Source: Brevibacillus laterosporus (GTDB taxonomy: Bacteria; Bacillota; Bacilli; Brevibacillales; Brevibacillaceae). Taken from it: a DNA stretch of 64,000 nt. The stretch's first letter is position 1, and every line of letters starts with the position of its first letter. The stretch covers positions 62,001-126,000 of the forward strand of contig NZ_JAUKFY010000001.1 in NCBI RefSeq assembly GCF_030489605.1, given 5' to 3'. Made by a program: the position numbers and the translations under genes. The notes below the pieces were generated by a model. It was not told the origin of the DNA, made no database searches, and saw only the letters and a list, made by a program, of their open reading frames with translations. Positions 37,041 through 46,270 of this stretch are shown one piece after another.

Positions 37041-37929
37041 ATTCCTCAAACAGTAGATTAATAGGCTCCTCAGGCAATTCAGGCGAGATCTCTAGGTGCG
37101 TTACTGGCGTTTTTAGATCTACTTCCTCAAAACGAAGGCTGTCCACCCAAATCTGACCGCCGCCCTGTAGGAATGCGCCAAATGCAATCGCCTCGCTATG
37201 AGAAGGGACATCCAATACGATGCGATACATATTCCATTCCGTTGTCCCTTGAATAGGACGATTACTCATATTATCAAACTGTAATATCTTTTCTTCACTT
37301 CCATCCACTCTCATCCAAAAGCCTCCCGAGCCTGTCACAGACTTTGTTTGAATAAATCCTGTTAATTGCATGCGCTTACCTAGGTATTTATGTGCCTGAA
37401 ACATTTGCATCATCGTGCCAAATCCTTCTGGGTGAGGTTGTTTTGAACGAAGATAGCCTGAACATGTACCGTGGTGAATGATATGATAATCCACCCCCAT
37501 CTCATAGGCTCCAGGATTGGTACCTTGAAGCATCCAGCCAGTGGGTTTTAGATCAGTAGAGATTGAATTCATAGAAAGCTCCTCCTGTTTGAATAAAAGT
37601 GTTTGCATATAGCGGCGATAGATGGCAGGTGGCATAAGATATTCCTTTTTGAAGGCGCGAGTAAATGATTCCTGTGATTCAAAGCCTAGTGTAACTGCAA
37701 TATCTAAAATGCCTAGAGTAGAGGAACAAAGCAGAGAGACTGCTTTTGCTAAACGCCGTTTTTTTATGTACTCGTAGGGGGGAAATCCTACGTGTTTAAG
37801 AAATAAAGCATGAAAATGAGCGACTGAATAGCCAGCTTGTCGAGCCAAATCGGAAACAGTGATTTCTTCAAATAATTGTTTCTCTATACAGTGAAGAGAT
37901 TGAATGATTGACCGTTCTTGTTCATTCAT
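37039..37929 (-). CDS. AraC family transcriptional regulator with C-terminal beta-rich domain
   Basis: The DNA-binding domain is at the N-terminus (residues about 8-105), with ITVSDLARQAGYSVAHFHALFLKHVGFPPYEYIKKRRLAKA-type first helix pair and a second in ILDIAVTLGFESQESFTRAFKKEYLMPPAIYRR. The C-terminal 170 residues are beta-rich (GKRMQLTGFIQTKSV, GGFWMRVDG, WNMYRIVLDVPSHSEAIAFGAFLQGGGQIWVDSLRFEEV), like a carbohydrate-binding jelly-roll, and may hold an effector site; this is fold inference only. There is no obvious target next to it. It converges on the transglycosylase gene and is divergent from gapB, 270 bases away. The ATG 37929 follows GGAGAGGAG. Confidence 0.82.
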   Translation of the reverse strand: MNEQERSIIQSLHCIEKQLFEEITVSDLARQAGYSVAHFHALFLKHVGFPPYEYIKKRRLAKAVSLLCSSTLGILDIAVTLGFESQESFTRAFKKEYLMPPAIYRRYMQTLLFKQEELSMNSISTDLKPTGWMLQGTNPGAYEMGVDYHIIHHGTCSGYLRSKQPHPEGFGTMMQMFQAHKYLGKRMQLTGFIQTKSVTGSGGFWMRVDGSEEKILQFDNMSNRPIQGTTEWNMYRIVLDVPSHSEAIAFGAFLQGGGQIWVDSLRFEEVDLKTPVTHLEISPELPEEPINLLFEE

Positions 37930-38125
37930 CTGTAAAGCTTCTCCTCTCCAAGTTTTCTGTTTGATATGTAAAGCTTACCAAAACATAGCAGCAGGTCTTT
38001 TGATCAAATCTCTGGATATTGCTTTGCCTGAACAGGGACACCAATCTTTTTGGAGTATCTAATTATCACTGCTTGTGCAGATATGTAGCAAACTGCCCAA
38101 ATTTACAGTTTTTAAGTAAAACACA

Positions 38126-38153
38126 TTGTCAAATATGACATACTTAATATATT
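38126..38153 (+). promoter_or_regulatory. gapB promoter with CcpN-like box
   Basis: TTGTCA (38126-38131) and TATATT (38148-38153) are 16 bases apart. In the spacer, TATGACATACT (38134-38144) matches every position of TRTGHYATAYW, the consensus I recall for CcpN, the repressor of gluconeogenic gapB and pckA in Bacillus during glycolytic growth. Confidence 0.55.
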
Positions 38154-38199
38154 ATTAATAGTGATTAGAGTAACTTATTTCAGGGAGGGGCAACATAAA

Positions 38200-39243
38200 A
38201 TGACAATTAAAATCGGGATAAATGGGTTTGGACGTATTGGGCGCATGGTTTTTCGCAAAGCGATCCAAGATCCATCCATCGAGGTTGTGGCTATTAACGC
38301 TAGCTATCCTCCTGAAACCCTAGCTCATTTATTAAAATATGATTCCGTTCATGGGACCTTAGCCCATGACGTTACTGTAGATGGTAATTGCATTGTAATT
38401 AATGGAAAAAATACACAGGTGTTATCCGATCGCGATCCTTTGAACCTACCATGGGGAAAGCTTGGGGTAGAAGTGGTTGTGGAAGCGACTGGGAAATTCA
38501 CAGATCGTAGTGGTGCCGGGAAGCATATAAAAAGCGGTGCTAAAAAAGTAGTTATTACTGCACCTGGTAAAGACGAGGACGCGACTATTGTAATGGGTGT
38601 CAATGAAGATCAATACGATCATGAGCATCACCATATTGTTTCGAATGCTTCCTGCACGACCAACTGTCTTGCGCCTGTAGCTAAAGTGCTGCATGAAGCT
38701 TTTCAGATTCAATCCGGGCTTATGACTACTATTCATTCCTACACGAACGATCAGGTGAATCTGGATAACCCGCATAAGGATTTACGCCGCGCGCGTGCTT
38801 GTGCCCAATCGATTATTCCAACGACAACAGGAGCAGCCAGAGCGGTAGGCAAGGTATTGCCGGAATTAAATGGCAAACTGAATGGTTTTGCTTTACGTGT
38901 GCCTACTCCAAATGTTTCTGTGGTCGATTTGGTTGTACAAATCGCTAAAAATGTCACTGCACAAGAGGTCAATCGGGTGCTGCGCGCAGCAAGCGAAGGA
39001 GCTTTAAAAGGCTATTTAGGCTATACAGATGCACCTCTTGTTTCAACTGATTTTAATGGTAATGAAAATTCCTCAATCGTGGATGGTTTGTCCACTATGG
39101 TGATGAGTGATAAGCATGTAAAGGTCATTGCTTGGTACGATAATGAGTGGGGATATTCCTGCCGTGTTCTTGATTTGGTAAAGCATGTGTCAGAGCATGT
39201 AAATCAATCGAAACGGATTTTAACAGGCAGTACACACAGATAA
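38200..39243 (+). CDS. gapB: Glyceraldehyde-3-phosphate dehydrogenase, gluconeogenic GapB type
   Basis: This 347-residue enzyme has the Rossmann motif KIGINGFGRIGRMVFRKA and catalytic C152 in SNASCTTNCLAP. The residue after beta-2 that is Asp in NAD-dependent GapA is replaced here by Ala (INAS, residues 32-35), the GapB signature linked to NADP preference and gluconeogenic flux. NPHKDLRRARA and ALRVPTPNVSVVDLVV are also GapB-like. The ATG 38200 follows GGGAGGGG; an upstream in-frame GTG at 38161 overlaps the promoter. In Bacillus gapB is followed by speD and nrdR; here an S-layer-type gene replaces speD. Confidence 0.93.
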   Translation: MTIKIGINGFGRIGRMVFRKAIQDPSIEVVAINASYPPETLAHLLKYDSVHGTLAHDVTVDGNCIVINGKNTQVLSDRDPLNLPWGKLGVEVVVEATGKFTDRSGAGKHIKSGAKKVVITAPGKDEDATIVMGVNEDQYDHEHHHIVSNASCTTNCLAPVAKVLHEAFQIQSGLMTTIHSYTNDQVNLDNPHKDLRRARACAQSIIPTTTGAARAVGKVLPELNGKLNGFALRVPTPNVSVVDLVVQIAKNVTAQEVNRVLRAASEGALKGYLGYTDAPLVSTDFNGNENSSIVDGLSTMVMSDKHVKVIAWYDNEWGYSCRVLDLVKHVSEHVNQSKRILTGSTHR

Positions 39244-39296
39244 AAGATTCATTTGGCATTTTAATTCTGAAAAATGATTGTTATTTGAATTTATCA

Positions 39297-39338
39297 AAAA
39301 GAGGCTGATTTCATAAGTAATGAAATCGGCTTTTTTAT
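39297..39338 (+). terminator. Terminator after gapB
   Basis: AAAGAGGCTGATTTCAT pairs with ATGAAATCGGCTTTTTT around AAGTA. Confidence 0.88.
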
Positions 39339-39469
39339 TTTTTAACCCAAAAATCTTGCATAATCATTCCAGTATTGGATTTTATATCATTTATTTATCT
39401 GGTTTCATGTAAAATATTGCTATGATTAATATGGTTGGAAAGGCAGTGCACAAGAAGAGGAGGAATGAA

Positions 39470-41710
39470 ATGAACAGGTTATCATTGCGTAAGTGGATAG
39501 CCGCCGGTAGCGGATGTGTGCTGGCTGCTGGTATGTTATTAGCTCCATTTGAGATGTCAGGAAGCGCTTCTGTATTGTATGCACAGGAAAAGAAAGAAGC
39601 TTACGGCAAGCTATTAACGCAAAAAGAAGTGGAAGAACGTGTGAAGCAATGGATTACCATTCCTGCGGATTATAAACTTAGAAATTCCCGATTGGAAATA
39701 GATGACGAACAAGCAGGCTCTCCATACTGGTCGATAAGCTGGGAGACAAGTGATAAAAACAACAAATTTATTAATGCATCAGTTAATGCTCAAACAGGAG
39801 AATTGATTGGTCTTTTTAAATATACACGCAACAATAAAACGGTGAAAAAGGCGGTTAATGAGAAAGAAGCGGAAAAAACAGCATGGGCTTTTATTGAAAA
39901 GGTAGCTAAATCAAAAAAAGATTCTTTGAGTAAAGCAAATGAAATTGTCCCATTGACGAATAACAATCATTTTACATTTGTCTATACCCGCATGTCTGAC
40001 GAAATTCCATTCCTTGAAAACGGAGTAACGATTGAGGTTGATGCTGATGGTGAAATTACGTCCTATAATCTTACGTGGGATGAGGGAAAAATTCCTTCTC
40101 CTAAGGCTGCCATTTCCCTAGAACAAGCGGAGAAAACACTAAAGGGACTACTAGATCCACAGGTACAATACATGAGATCTGACAGGCATAAAAACAGGAA
40201 CAGCGGGGACGTAACGTATACCCCTGTTTATATATACGGTAACAATAATGCTAAGTTTTTGGATGCAAATAGTGGTGAGGCGATCAGTTCAAATGGCCGC
40301 AAAGCGGAAACTAGCAAAAAAATCACCCCATTAGGCGATAAAATTACATTTACAAAAAATCAAACGCTTGAAAAAATCGGCAAAGACCAAGCAGAACAAA
40401 TCGCAATGAAATGGGCTGAAAGGCTAGGGAAGGGCTGGGTTTATAATGGGACAGGCGGGACAGGCTCCAGTGTAGACTCCACAGGTATCAAAACATTGAA
40501 TTGGTCATTTAGATTTATTTCAAATAATCAAAGCTCCCCATCCAATGAAGAAGAAATAAGAATTAAGATAAATGACAAGGGCCAATTCCAGTCCTTTTCA
40601 AAACGTAACGATAAAGCATCGGAAGATACGAAAGGGAAAAAAGCGATTGATAAGAAAGAAGCGGAAAAGGTAGCCATTGAGATGATCAAAAGCCTCTACC
40701 CTGATCATACGGGGCAGATGTATCTTAAAACAGGAGACGATCCTTCCATTAGAGGCGATAAGGGACGATCTTACATTTTTACATTTGGATACTTATATAA
40801 AGATACTCCTATTGATGGTAGAGACATCGAAGTTGAAGTAAATAAATTTAATAATGAAGTCACTGATATTTGGCTCTATCAAAGGGAAGATGGCTCCCCT
40901 TTGCGAAGTAATAATGTTTTTGAAACGATTCAGGTATCAAAGAAAGAAGCGATAGAAAAGGAGATAAAAGAGAAAAAAGCAATGCTTACTTATTATAAAG
41001 CTCCTTTCTATATTGCAAGGGCAGATGAGTCTGTGAAGGAGTCATCTCAAGAGATTCCGATACAGCTCGTCTATCGTTATGTAGGGAATGAAAAATATGT
41101 AAACGCGGCTACTGGTGAATTAATAGAACCATGGGGATTTAGCGATGCTCAATCCGCTACTGATATTGAGGGACACAAAAGTGAGGAAGCCCTAGGCAAT
41201 ATGCTAAATAGGGGGCTGTTCTTCCTAGAGGATGGAAAGCTGGAGCCAGATAAAGAGATATCCAGGGCTCAATTTGTGGCATTGATGGTTAAAATATCAA
41301 ACGAGCTGGATCTCGATTATCGATCCTATGATGATGAAAATGATGAGAAGCCTTATACGTTCTCAGATGTACCTACGAATCATCCGTATTATGCTGCCAT
41401 ATCTCAGGCCTCTCAATTCAAAATCATCCCATCTTCAGCTCGCTTTGAGCCTGATCGTGCCATTACACGTTATGAAGCAATAGAAATGTTTATGCAGACA
41501 TTACAATTTGGATCTCTACTGTCCAAGTCCGATATCTTTCAATCCCCTTATCCAGATGTAGAAAGAGAACAAGTACCTGCATATACACTAGCGTATGCAT
41601 TAGGTTATATGAGCACACCGAAGGGAACTAAGATAGAGCCAAATAAAAACGTAACACGCGCAGAAGCGGCAGATCTGATTTACCAATTTTATCAGCAATA
41701 CAGACACTGA
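39470..41710 (+). CDS. Secreted PepSY/YcdB-repeat protein with three S-layer homology domains
   Basis: This 746-residue exported protein starts at ATG 39470 after AGAGGAGG; a start at 39422 would add 16 residues before the basic signal start. The signal peptide (RKWIAAGSGCVLAAGMLLAPF) has a likely cleavage near LYA-QEK. Residues about 35-280 and 300-560 hold YcdB/YcdC-PepSY type repeats (ISWETSDKNNKFINASVNAQTGELIGL; VNEKEAEKTAWAFIEKV; IDKKEAEKVAIEMIKSL). Three SLH domains follow (about 575-746), each with F/EPD-x-xI(T/S)RA/Y motifs, which would bind pyruvylated wall polymer. PepSY domains are thought to inhibit proteases; the role here is unknown. It occupies the Bacillus speD position. Confidence 0.85.
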   Translation: MNRLSLRKWIAAGSGCVLAAGMLLAPFEMSGSASVLYAQEKKEAYGKLLTQKEVEERVKQWITIPADYKLRNSRLEIDDEQAGSPYWSISWETSDKNNKFINASVNAQTGELIGLFKYTRNNKTVKKAVNEKEAEKTAWAFIEKVAKSKKDSLSKANEIVPLTNNNHFTFVYTRMSDEIPFLENGVTIEVDADGEITSYNLTWDEGKIPSPKAAISLEQAEKTLKGLLDPQVQYMRSDRHKNRNSGDVTYTPVYIYGNNNAKFLDANSGEAISSNGRKAETSKKITPLGDKITFTKNQTLEKIGKDQAEQIAMKWAERLGKGWVYNGTGGTGSSVDSTGIKTLNWSFRFISNNQSSPSNEEEIRIKINDKGQFQSFSKRNDKASEDTKGKKAIDKKEAEKVAIEMIKSLYPDHTGQMYLKTGDDPSIRGDKGRSYIFTFGYLYKDTPIDGRDIEVEVNKFNNEVTDIWLYQREDGSPLRSNNVFETIQVSKKEAIEKEIKEKKAMLTYYKAPFYIARADESVKESSQEIPIQLVYRYVGNEKYVNAATGELIEPWGFSDAQSATDIEGHKSEEALGNMLNRGLFFLEDGKLEPDKEISRAQFVALMVKISNELDLDYRSYDDENDEKPYTFSDVPTNHPYYAAISQASQFKIIPSSARFEPDRAITRYEAIEMFMQTLQFGSLLSKSDIFQSPYPDVEREQVPAYTLAYALGYMSTPKGTKIEPNKNVTRAEAADLIYQFYQQYRH

Positions 41711-41723
41711 TAAATCGGTGCAA

Positions 41724-41765
41724 AGCAAAACTCCCTCTCATCATTTTGTAAGAGGGAGTTTTGCT
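41724..41765. terminator. Bidirectional terminator between the SLH gene and the HD-GYP gene
   Basis: AGCAAAACTCCCTCT pairs with AGAGGGAGTTTTGCT. Both orientations end in a T-containing run, and two genes converge on it. Confidence 0.85.
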
Positions 41766-41791
41766 GGTTGTAAATGAAATAAACTAGATGA

Positions 41792-42925
41792 TTAAAAGTC
41801 CGGTGCAATATGTTTAGATTCCATAAAAGTAAATAATGTCTCGTCTTCAAATTGTGTAATAAATAATTTTAAATTATATTTCAAATTAACTTCGTACGGG
41901 GTAAGCAAGTCATTGCCGCGCCCGTCTCGCAAAATGCGTATCGTTGGACGATGACAGCATTCTGGATCTACCTTACAGACTACGCCGCTTTCTCCATTAT
42001 TGAGTACGACTCCGCTCCCAAGTGGAAAGACAGCGATATGCTTACGAAAGGCATCTACTAAATGATGATGGAACAAATAGCCGCCTGACCCAAGCAGGTA
42101 TTCAAGCGCATCCTGCGGCATATAGCGTTTTCTCCAAGGTCTTGGGGTAGTTAGAGAATCATACACATCACAAATAGCTACAATTTGCGCATACTCATGG
42201 AATTTGTCCCCTTGCAGCTGTTGCGGATAACCGCTTCCATCCATTCGTTCATGATGCTGGAAAGCTACGTGAGCGGATAATAATGAAATATCGTGTTGTT
42301 TCCGAATGATATCAAAGCCAAGGCGTGTATGCTCTTTGGCCTGCTCCATTTCAGCCTCGTTCCAACGCTCGGTCTTTTCAAGCAATTCTTTTGGTAGCGC
42401 TGTTTTTCCAATGTCATGTAACAGTGCCCCGATTCCCAAGTCACGTAATTGCGTCGTGTTGTAGCCAAGCGACATCCCAACGGCTGTAGCCATGACAGCA
42501 ACGTTAACGCTGTGATGATACATTGCTCCCGAGTGAGAGGAGATGTTAGCGAGATGAATCATGATATCTTTTGCACCAGATAGATCATTTAAAATCTTAT
42601 GAAAGACCTGCTGGAAATGCATGCCCATGTCTTTGACAGAGACCCTGCGAGCAACTTTATTCGTATTCCGCAGTTGTTGCACGGTTTTATGTATGACTTC
42701 CAAAGCATCTTGCCTTGTCTCTGGACGTATAACATCCTCTACCTCAATATCTGATGTGTGCGGGTCATCAATATAGACGGAATCAATTCCCATGCGTTGT
42801 AGACCACTTACCAATCTTTCACTTAACTCCATACCTGCCCCAAGCAGGACTTTCCCATCATCTGTAAAAACGGTCCTTCCCAATTTCATTCCAGGTTGAA
42901 CATGTCGCAATGAGACTAGGCGCAT
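41792..42925 (-). CDS. HD-GYP domain cyclic-di-GMP phosphodiesterase-like protein
   Basis: This 377-residue cytoplasmic protein has a short N-terminal region (RHVQPGMKLGRTVFTDDGKVLLGAGMELSERLV, seen in many HD-GYP proteins), then the HD-GYP domain from about residue 125. The metal-binding residues are intact: H in SGAMYHHSVNVAVMA, HD in GALLHDIGKTALP, H in AKEHTRLGF, HH in VAFQHHERMDGSGYP, which also holds the GYP-type loop, and D in ICDVYDSLTT. HD-GYP enzymes hydrolyse c-di-GMP to GMP. There is no receiver or membrane domain to show what it senses. The ATG is 42925. It faces nrdR divergently. Confidence 0.9.
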   Translation of the reverse strand: MRLVSLRHVQPGMKLGRTVFTDDGKVLLGAGMELSERLVSGLQRMGIDSVYIDDPHTSDIEVEDVIRPETRQDALEVIHKTVQQLRNTNKVARRVSVKDMGMHFQQVFHKILNDLSGAKDIMIHLANISSHSGAMYHHSVNVAVMATAVGMSLGYNTTQLRDLGIGALLHDIGKTALPKELLEKTERWNEAEMEQAKEHTRLGFDIIRKQHDISLLSAHVAFQHHERMDGSGYPQQLQGDKFHEYAQIVAICDVYDSLTTPRPWRKRYMPQDALEYLLGSGGYLFHHHLVDAFRKHIAVFPLGSGVVLNNGESGVVCKVDPECCHRPTIRILRDGRGNDLLTPYEVNLKYNLKLFITQFEDETLFTFMESKHIAPDF

Positions 42926-43144
42926 GCAAGAACCCTCCCTTGCTGTTAGATACTATCTCATTTTAAAAAAATTATGGACAAATGGGAATAGGATATTAGC
43001 TTTTCCCTTGACTAACCTTACTGGATATGGGACTCTAAAGAAAAACTTCAATAATTTACACGCAAATTTATTGAATAAAATCAAGTCTTTCTTTTTTGGA
43101 ATGATGTTGATCTAACTGAGTAATCATTTTGGAGATGATGGCTA

Positions 43145-43633
43145 ATGCGTTGCCCATTTTGTGAATTTAATGGGACAAGGGTATTGGATTCCCGCCCATT
43201 TAATAACAACAAATCAATCAGACGCCGTCGAGAGTGCGAGGACTGCGGCAGAAGATTCACTACATTTGAAATGGTGGAAGAAACACCACTATTAATTATT
43301 AAAAAGGACGGAACAAGAGAAGAGTACAGCCGCGATAAAATTTTACGAGGGTTGATTCGTGCTTGCGAAAAGCGTCCTGTAACACTGGAGATATTAGAGA
43401 ATATTGTAAATGAGATTGAACGAGAACTACGTAGTCAAGGGAAGGCTGAGGTCCCTAGCAAAGAGGTAGGGGAAATGGTCATGGAGCGCCTGTATCATGT
43501 GGATGAGGTAGCTTATGTTCGTTTTGCCTCGGTTTATCGTCAGTTTAAAGATATTAATGTATTTATGCGAGAATTGGAAGAGCTTTTAGAACAAGCGCGG
43601 AATCAGCCGCCTAAAATGAATAAATCAGAATAA
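43145..43633 (+). CDS. nrdR: Transcriptional repressor NrdR
   Basis: This 162-residue nucleotide-sensing repressor controls ribonucleotide reductase genes. The zinc ribbon is complete (C3, C6, C31, C34: RCPFC and ECEDCGRRF), and an ATP-cone follows ([33 protein letters not shown]) that binds ATP or dATP to set the oligomeric state. No reductase gene is in this window, so it acts in trans. It precedes dnaB and dnaI, the conserved Firmicute order. The ATG 43145 lies 11 bases after GGAGATGATG, a usable but modest site. Confidence 0.96.
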   Translation: MRCPFCEFNGTRVLDSRPFNNNKSIRRRRECEDCGRRFTTFEMVEETPLLIIKKDGTREEYSRDKILRGLIRACEKRPVTLEILENIVNEIERELRSQGKAEVPSKEVGEMVMERLYHVDEVAYVRFASVYRQFKDINVFMRELEELLEQARNQPPKMNKSE

Positions 43634-43732
43634 GAAGCATTTTTTCTCGAAGCTTCCAAACCTCTCCTACGTAACATGACAGAAGAAATGATATAATAGA
43701 GAAACTATGAACGTAAGGAAGGATTTTGGTCG

Positions 43733-45238
43733 ATGCGTGTCATGTGGAACGAACTTGCGCCCAACGATCGCTATTTAGTGAGATTCATAAGGCCGCTGAG
43801 TATGATGGAGATGGGATTCGTAACCCATCTTTATTTGCCCTTACTGGGGGTGTCATCCTATTCGTTGTATCAGTTATTAATGCACGAGGTGGATGAAAAG
43901 AGTGGAGCAGCAAGCGAAGGAACGCACCGGAGTCTGATGATGATGACATCCTTGCCGTTGGATCGCTTATTGCAAGCCAGAGAACGTTTAGAAGCGATGG
44001 ATTTATTAAAGGTCCGTCGTCGTGAGAATCGCGAACATGACTTTTTTTATGAGTACATTGTCTTGCCACCGCTAACTCCAGCTCAATTTTTTCAGGAAGA
44101 TATTCTTCCCGTTATGCTGCTAAATCAAGTAGGCAAAGTCAAATACGAGCAGCTTCGCCGTACCTATGCTGATCAGCTATGGAGTAATCTGGCGGAGGAG
44201 TATCCGTACGAAGAAGATGTAACCAAGCGTTTCTATGAGGTATATCATAATTTGTCAGCTTCTGAGCTGGAAATTCGTCCAGGATCGGAAACGGATCGTT
44301 TTTTTGCTCACATGCAAGAAAAACATCCTACAGCCTCCCTAGCTAATCATTATCAAGCGGAGCCAGACAAACAGTTGGATTTATCCTTTTTGCGAGCTAG
44401 CCTGCCTAGTCATGTACAACCCTCTAAGGTCGTAACGCAGGAAACCATTCCGTTTTTTTATCAGTTGCTCGCTTTTTATCAAGTGGACAGCTACTTATTA
44501 AGCCAAGAGCTGCGGGATTGGAATCTTTATGATTCACAAGGGACTCTGAGCACAGAACTATTGCGTAAACGACTGCGCGAGCGATATGTAAATAACCAGC
44601 TCACGCGTGAGCGCCGCTCTTTAGCCGATGCCTATTTGGAACATCTTGGCCCTGGGAAAATACCAGCTCCCGGAACGGAGGTTTTTCTGCGAATCTGTCG
44701 AGAACTTTCACCGCTGATTCTCTTAGAGCAAGCGGTGGGAGGCAGAATTTCACGTGCGTTTTTAGAACGGGCGGAGAGCTTGGTCTTCACAGATTCAATG
44801 CCGTCAGAGGTAGTAAATGCTTTACTCTTATATGCCATGCGTGAAACGAAAATGGAATTGCCAAAAGCTTACGTGGAAACCATTCGAGATAGCTGGAAAG
44901 CCAAAGCAATTTCTACCGTAGAAGAAACAGTGAGGGTTATTTTGGAACGGGCAGAAGCTAAGAATCAGGCGATGGAAAATCAAACGGCTCAATCTCAGGC
45001 AGGCCCGCAAAAAGGTGGATTATCCTCGAACAGAGGCAGGCGCAGTAATTCACGAGTATTGCTGCAGGATAAACTGCCTGCTGCTGTACAGCGACAGCTT
45101 GATCGTGAGGAAGCAGAGGCAGTTGATACTGACCGAAAAAAACGCGTAAAGCAAGTGAAAAAAACCATTATGGATGATCCAGAGCTAAAAGAATTATACG
45201 AATCACTACGACAGCCGATGAAGGGAGGCGAACATTAG
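43733..45238 (+). CDS. dnaB: Replication initiation and membrane attachment protein DnaB
   Basis: This 501-residue Firmicute DnaB (not the helicase) helps DnaD and DnaI load the DnaC helicase at oriC and at stalled forks. The N-terminal DDBH1 region (RPLSMMEMGFVTHLYLPLLGVSSYSLYQLLMHE) is a winged helix; the DDBH2-like region (about 310-400) includes AYLEHLGPGKIPAPGTEVFLRICRELSP and YVETIRDSWKAKAISTVEE. A basic, Gln-rich tail follows. The length is close to the Bacillus protein (472). The ATG 43733 follows AAGGAAGGAT. Its TAG stop directly abuts the ATG of dnaI with AAGGGAGG before it. Confidence 0.93.
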   Translation: MRVMWNELAPNDRYLVRFIRPLSMMEMGFVTHLYLPLLGVSSYSLYQLLMHEVDEKSGAASEGTHRSLMMMTSLPLDRLLQARERLEAMDLLKVRRRENREHDFFYEYIVLPPLTPAQFFQEDILPVMLLNQVGKVKYEQLRRTYADQLWSNLAEEYPYEEDVTKRFYEVYHNLSASELEIRPGSETDRFFAHMQEKHPTASLANHYQAEPDKQLDLSFLRASLPSHVQPSKVVTQETIPFFYQLLAFYQVDSYLLSQELRDWNLYDSQGTLSTELLRKRLRERYVNNQLTRERRSLADAYLEHLGPGKIPAPGTEVFLRICRELSPLILLEQAVGGRISRAFLERAESLVFTDSMPSEVVNALLLYAMRETKMELPKAYVETIRDSWKAKAISTVEETVRVILERAEAKNQAMENQTAQSQAGPQKGGLSSNRGRRSNSRVLLQDKLPAAVQRQLDREEAEAVDTDRKKRVKQVKKTIMDDPELKELYESLRQPMKGGEH

Positions 45239-46180
45239 ATGGAACCTTTGCGTCAATTCATGGAGGAGTTAGCTAAGCGAACTCCGCGGCATATTTTAAG
45301 TCCGGATGAACAATTGGATAAAATGATGCGCTCGTCTCTCTATCTAAAAGCCTTTCTGCAGAAGCATCCCGAATTAACCAGGGAGGATTTGTTTCGCTCC
45401 CTTTCGGCAGTGTATGAATCGGTGAAGGAGCACTATTATTGCGAGAATTGCCCTGGACTGTCAGAATGTCCTAATTTGGTACAGGGACATACGAATAAGC
45501 TACAGGTGCAAAATAAGCATATTGTATCCGCACTAAGCCCCTGTGATAAGCAATTAGCCTATGAAGAAACACTTCGTACTCGTAAAATGATGCGAAGCTA
45601 CTATGTGTCTGAAGAAACACTTCAAGCTAGCTTTCATCATATGGATATGGATGATTCCAATAAAGAAGCGATTCGTCTGGCGATGCGTTTTTGCCGAGGA
45701 ATGAGAGACAACAAGAAGCAGGCTACACGAGGGCTATATGTTCACGGAGGCTTTGGGGTTGGCAAGAGCTATCTGATGGCTGCTGTCGCACGCGAGCTAT
45801 CGGAGAACAACATTTCTTCCTTAATGGTATACGTCCCAGATTTCATTAGAGAGTTGAAAGAATCCCTCTCCGATCAATCCTATGTAGGCAAACTTGAGCT
45901 ATTAAAGGAGATTCCTGTTTTGATCCTAGATGATCTAGGAGCGGAGAATGTCACCCCTTGGATTCGAGATGAAGTGATTGGCGTTATTTTAAATCAGCGA
46001 ATTAACAATCATCTACCAACTTTATTTACTTCAAACTATTCTCTTGAGGAATTGGAAGAACATTTTGCCATGAGTAATGGCTCACGTATCGAAGTAACAA
46101 AAGCACGACGGATTTTAGAAAGAATTCGTCATTATGTAGATGAAGTCGTGATTGAAGGAATAAATCGTCGAAAAAGATAG
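45239..46180 (+). CDS. dnaI: Primosomal protein DnaI (helicase loader)
   Basis: This 313-residue AAA+ protein loads the replicative helicase onto DNA. The N-terminal helicase-binding domain carries a zinc cluster (YCENCPGLSECPNL). The AAA+ core has Walker A in LYVHGGFGVGKSYLMAA, Walker B in VLILDDLGAENVTPW, sensor I in FTSNYS and an Arg-rich C-terminus (GSRIEVTKARRILERIRHYVDEV). It begins on the base following the dnaB stop, so the two are strictly coupled, as loader subunits acting in one pathway. In Bacillus thrS lies further on; here kbl-tdh follows after a 570-base gap. Confidence 0.96.
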   Translation: MEPLRQFMEELAKRTPRHILSPDEQLDKMMRSSLYLKAFLQKHPELTREDLFRSLSAVYESVKEHYYCENCPGLSECPNLVQGHTNKLQVQNKHIVSALSPCDKQLAYEETLRTRKMMRSYYVSEETLQASFHHMDMDDSNKEAIRLAMRFCRGMRDNKKQATRGLYVHGGFGVGKSYLMAAVARELSENNISSLMVYVPDFIRELKESLSDQSYVGKLELLKEIPVLILDDLGAENVTPWIRDEVIGVILNQRINNHLPTLFTSNYSLEELEEHFAMSNGSRIEVTKARRILERIRHYVDEVVIEGINRRKR

Positions 46181-46225
46181 CATGTATAAAGGTATGTATA
46201 TATCAGCATTTCGTTTGACCGATCA

Positions 46226-46270
46226 CCCAAGTATTGGACAAGCAATTGAGTCCTTTACTTGGGCTTTTTG
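46226..46270 (+). terminator. Terminator after dnaI
   Basis: CCCAAGT...GGAC pairs with GTCC...ACTTGGG (loop AAGCAATTGA), followed by CTTTTTG. It ends the nrdR-dnaB-dnaI unit. Confidence 0.85.

Noticed and set aside
42924-43115. 63-codon frame between the HD-GYP gene and nrdR
   Set aside because: Composition typical of AT-rich intergenic DNA; begins on the opposite strand of the HD-GYP start codon and lacks a ribosome site.
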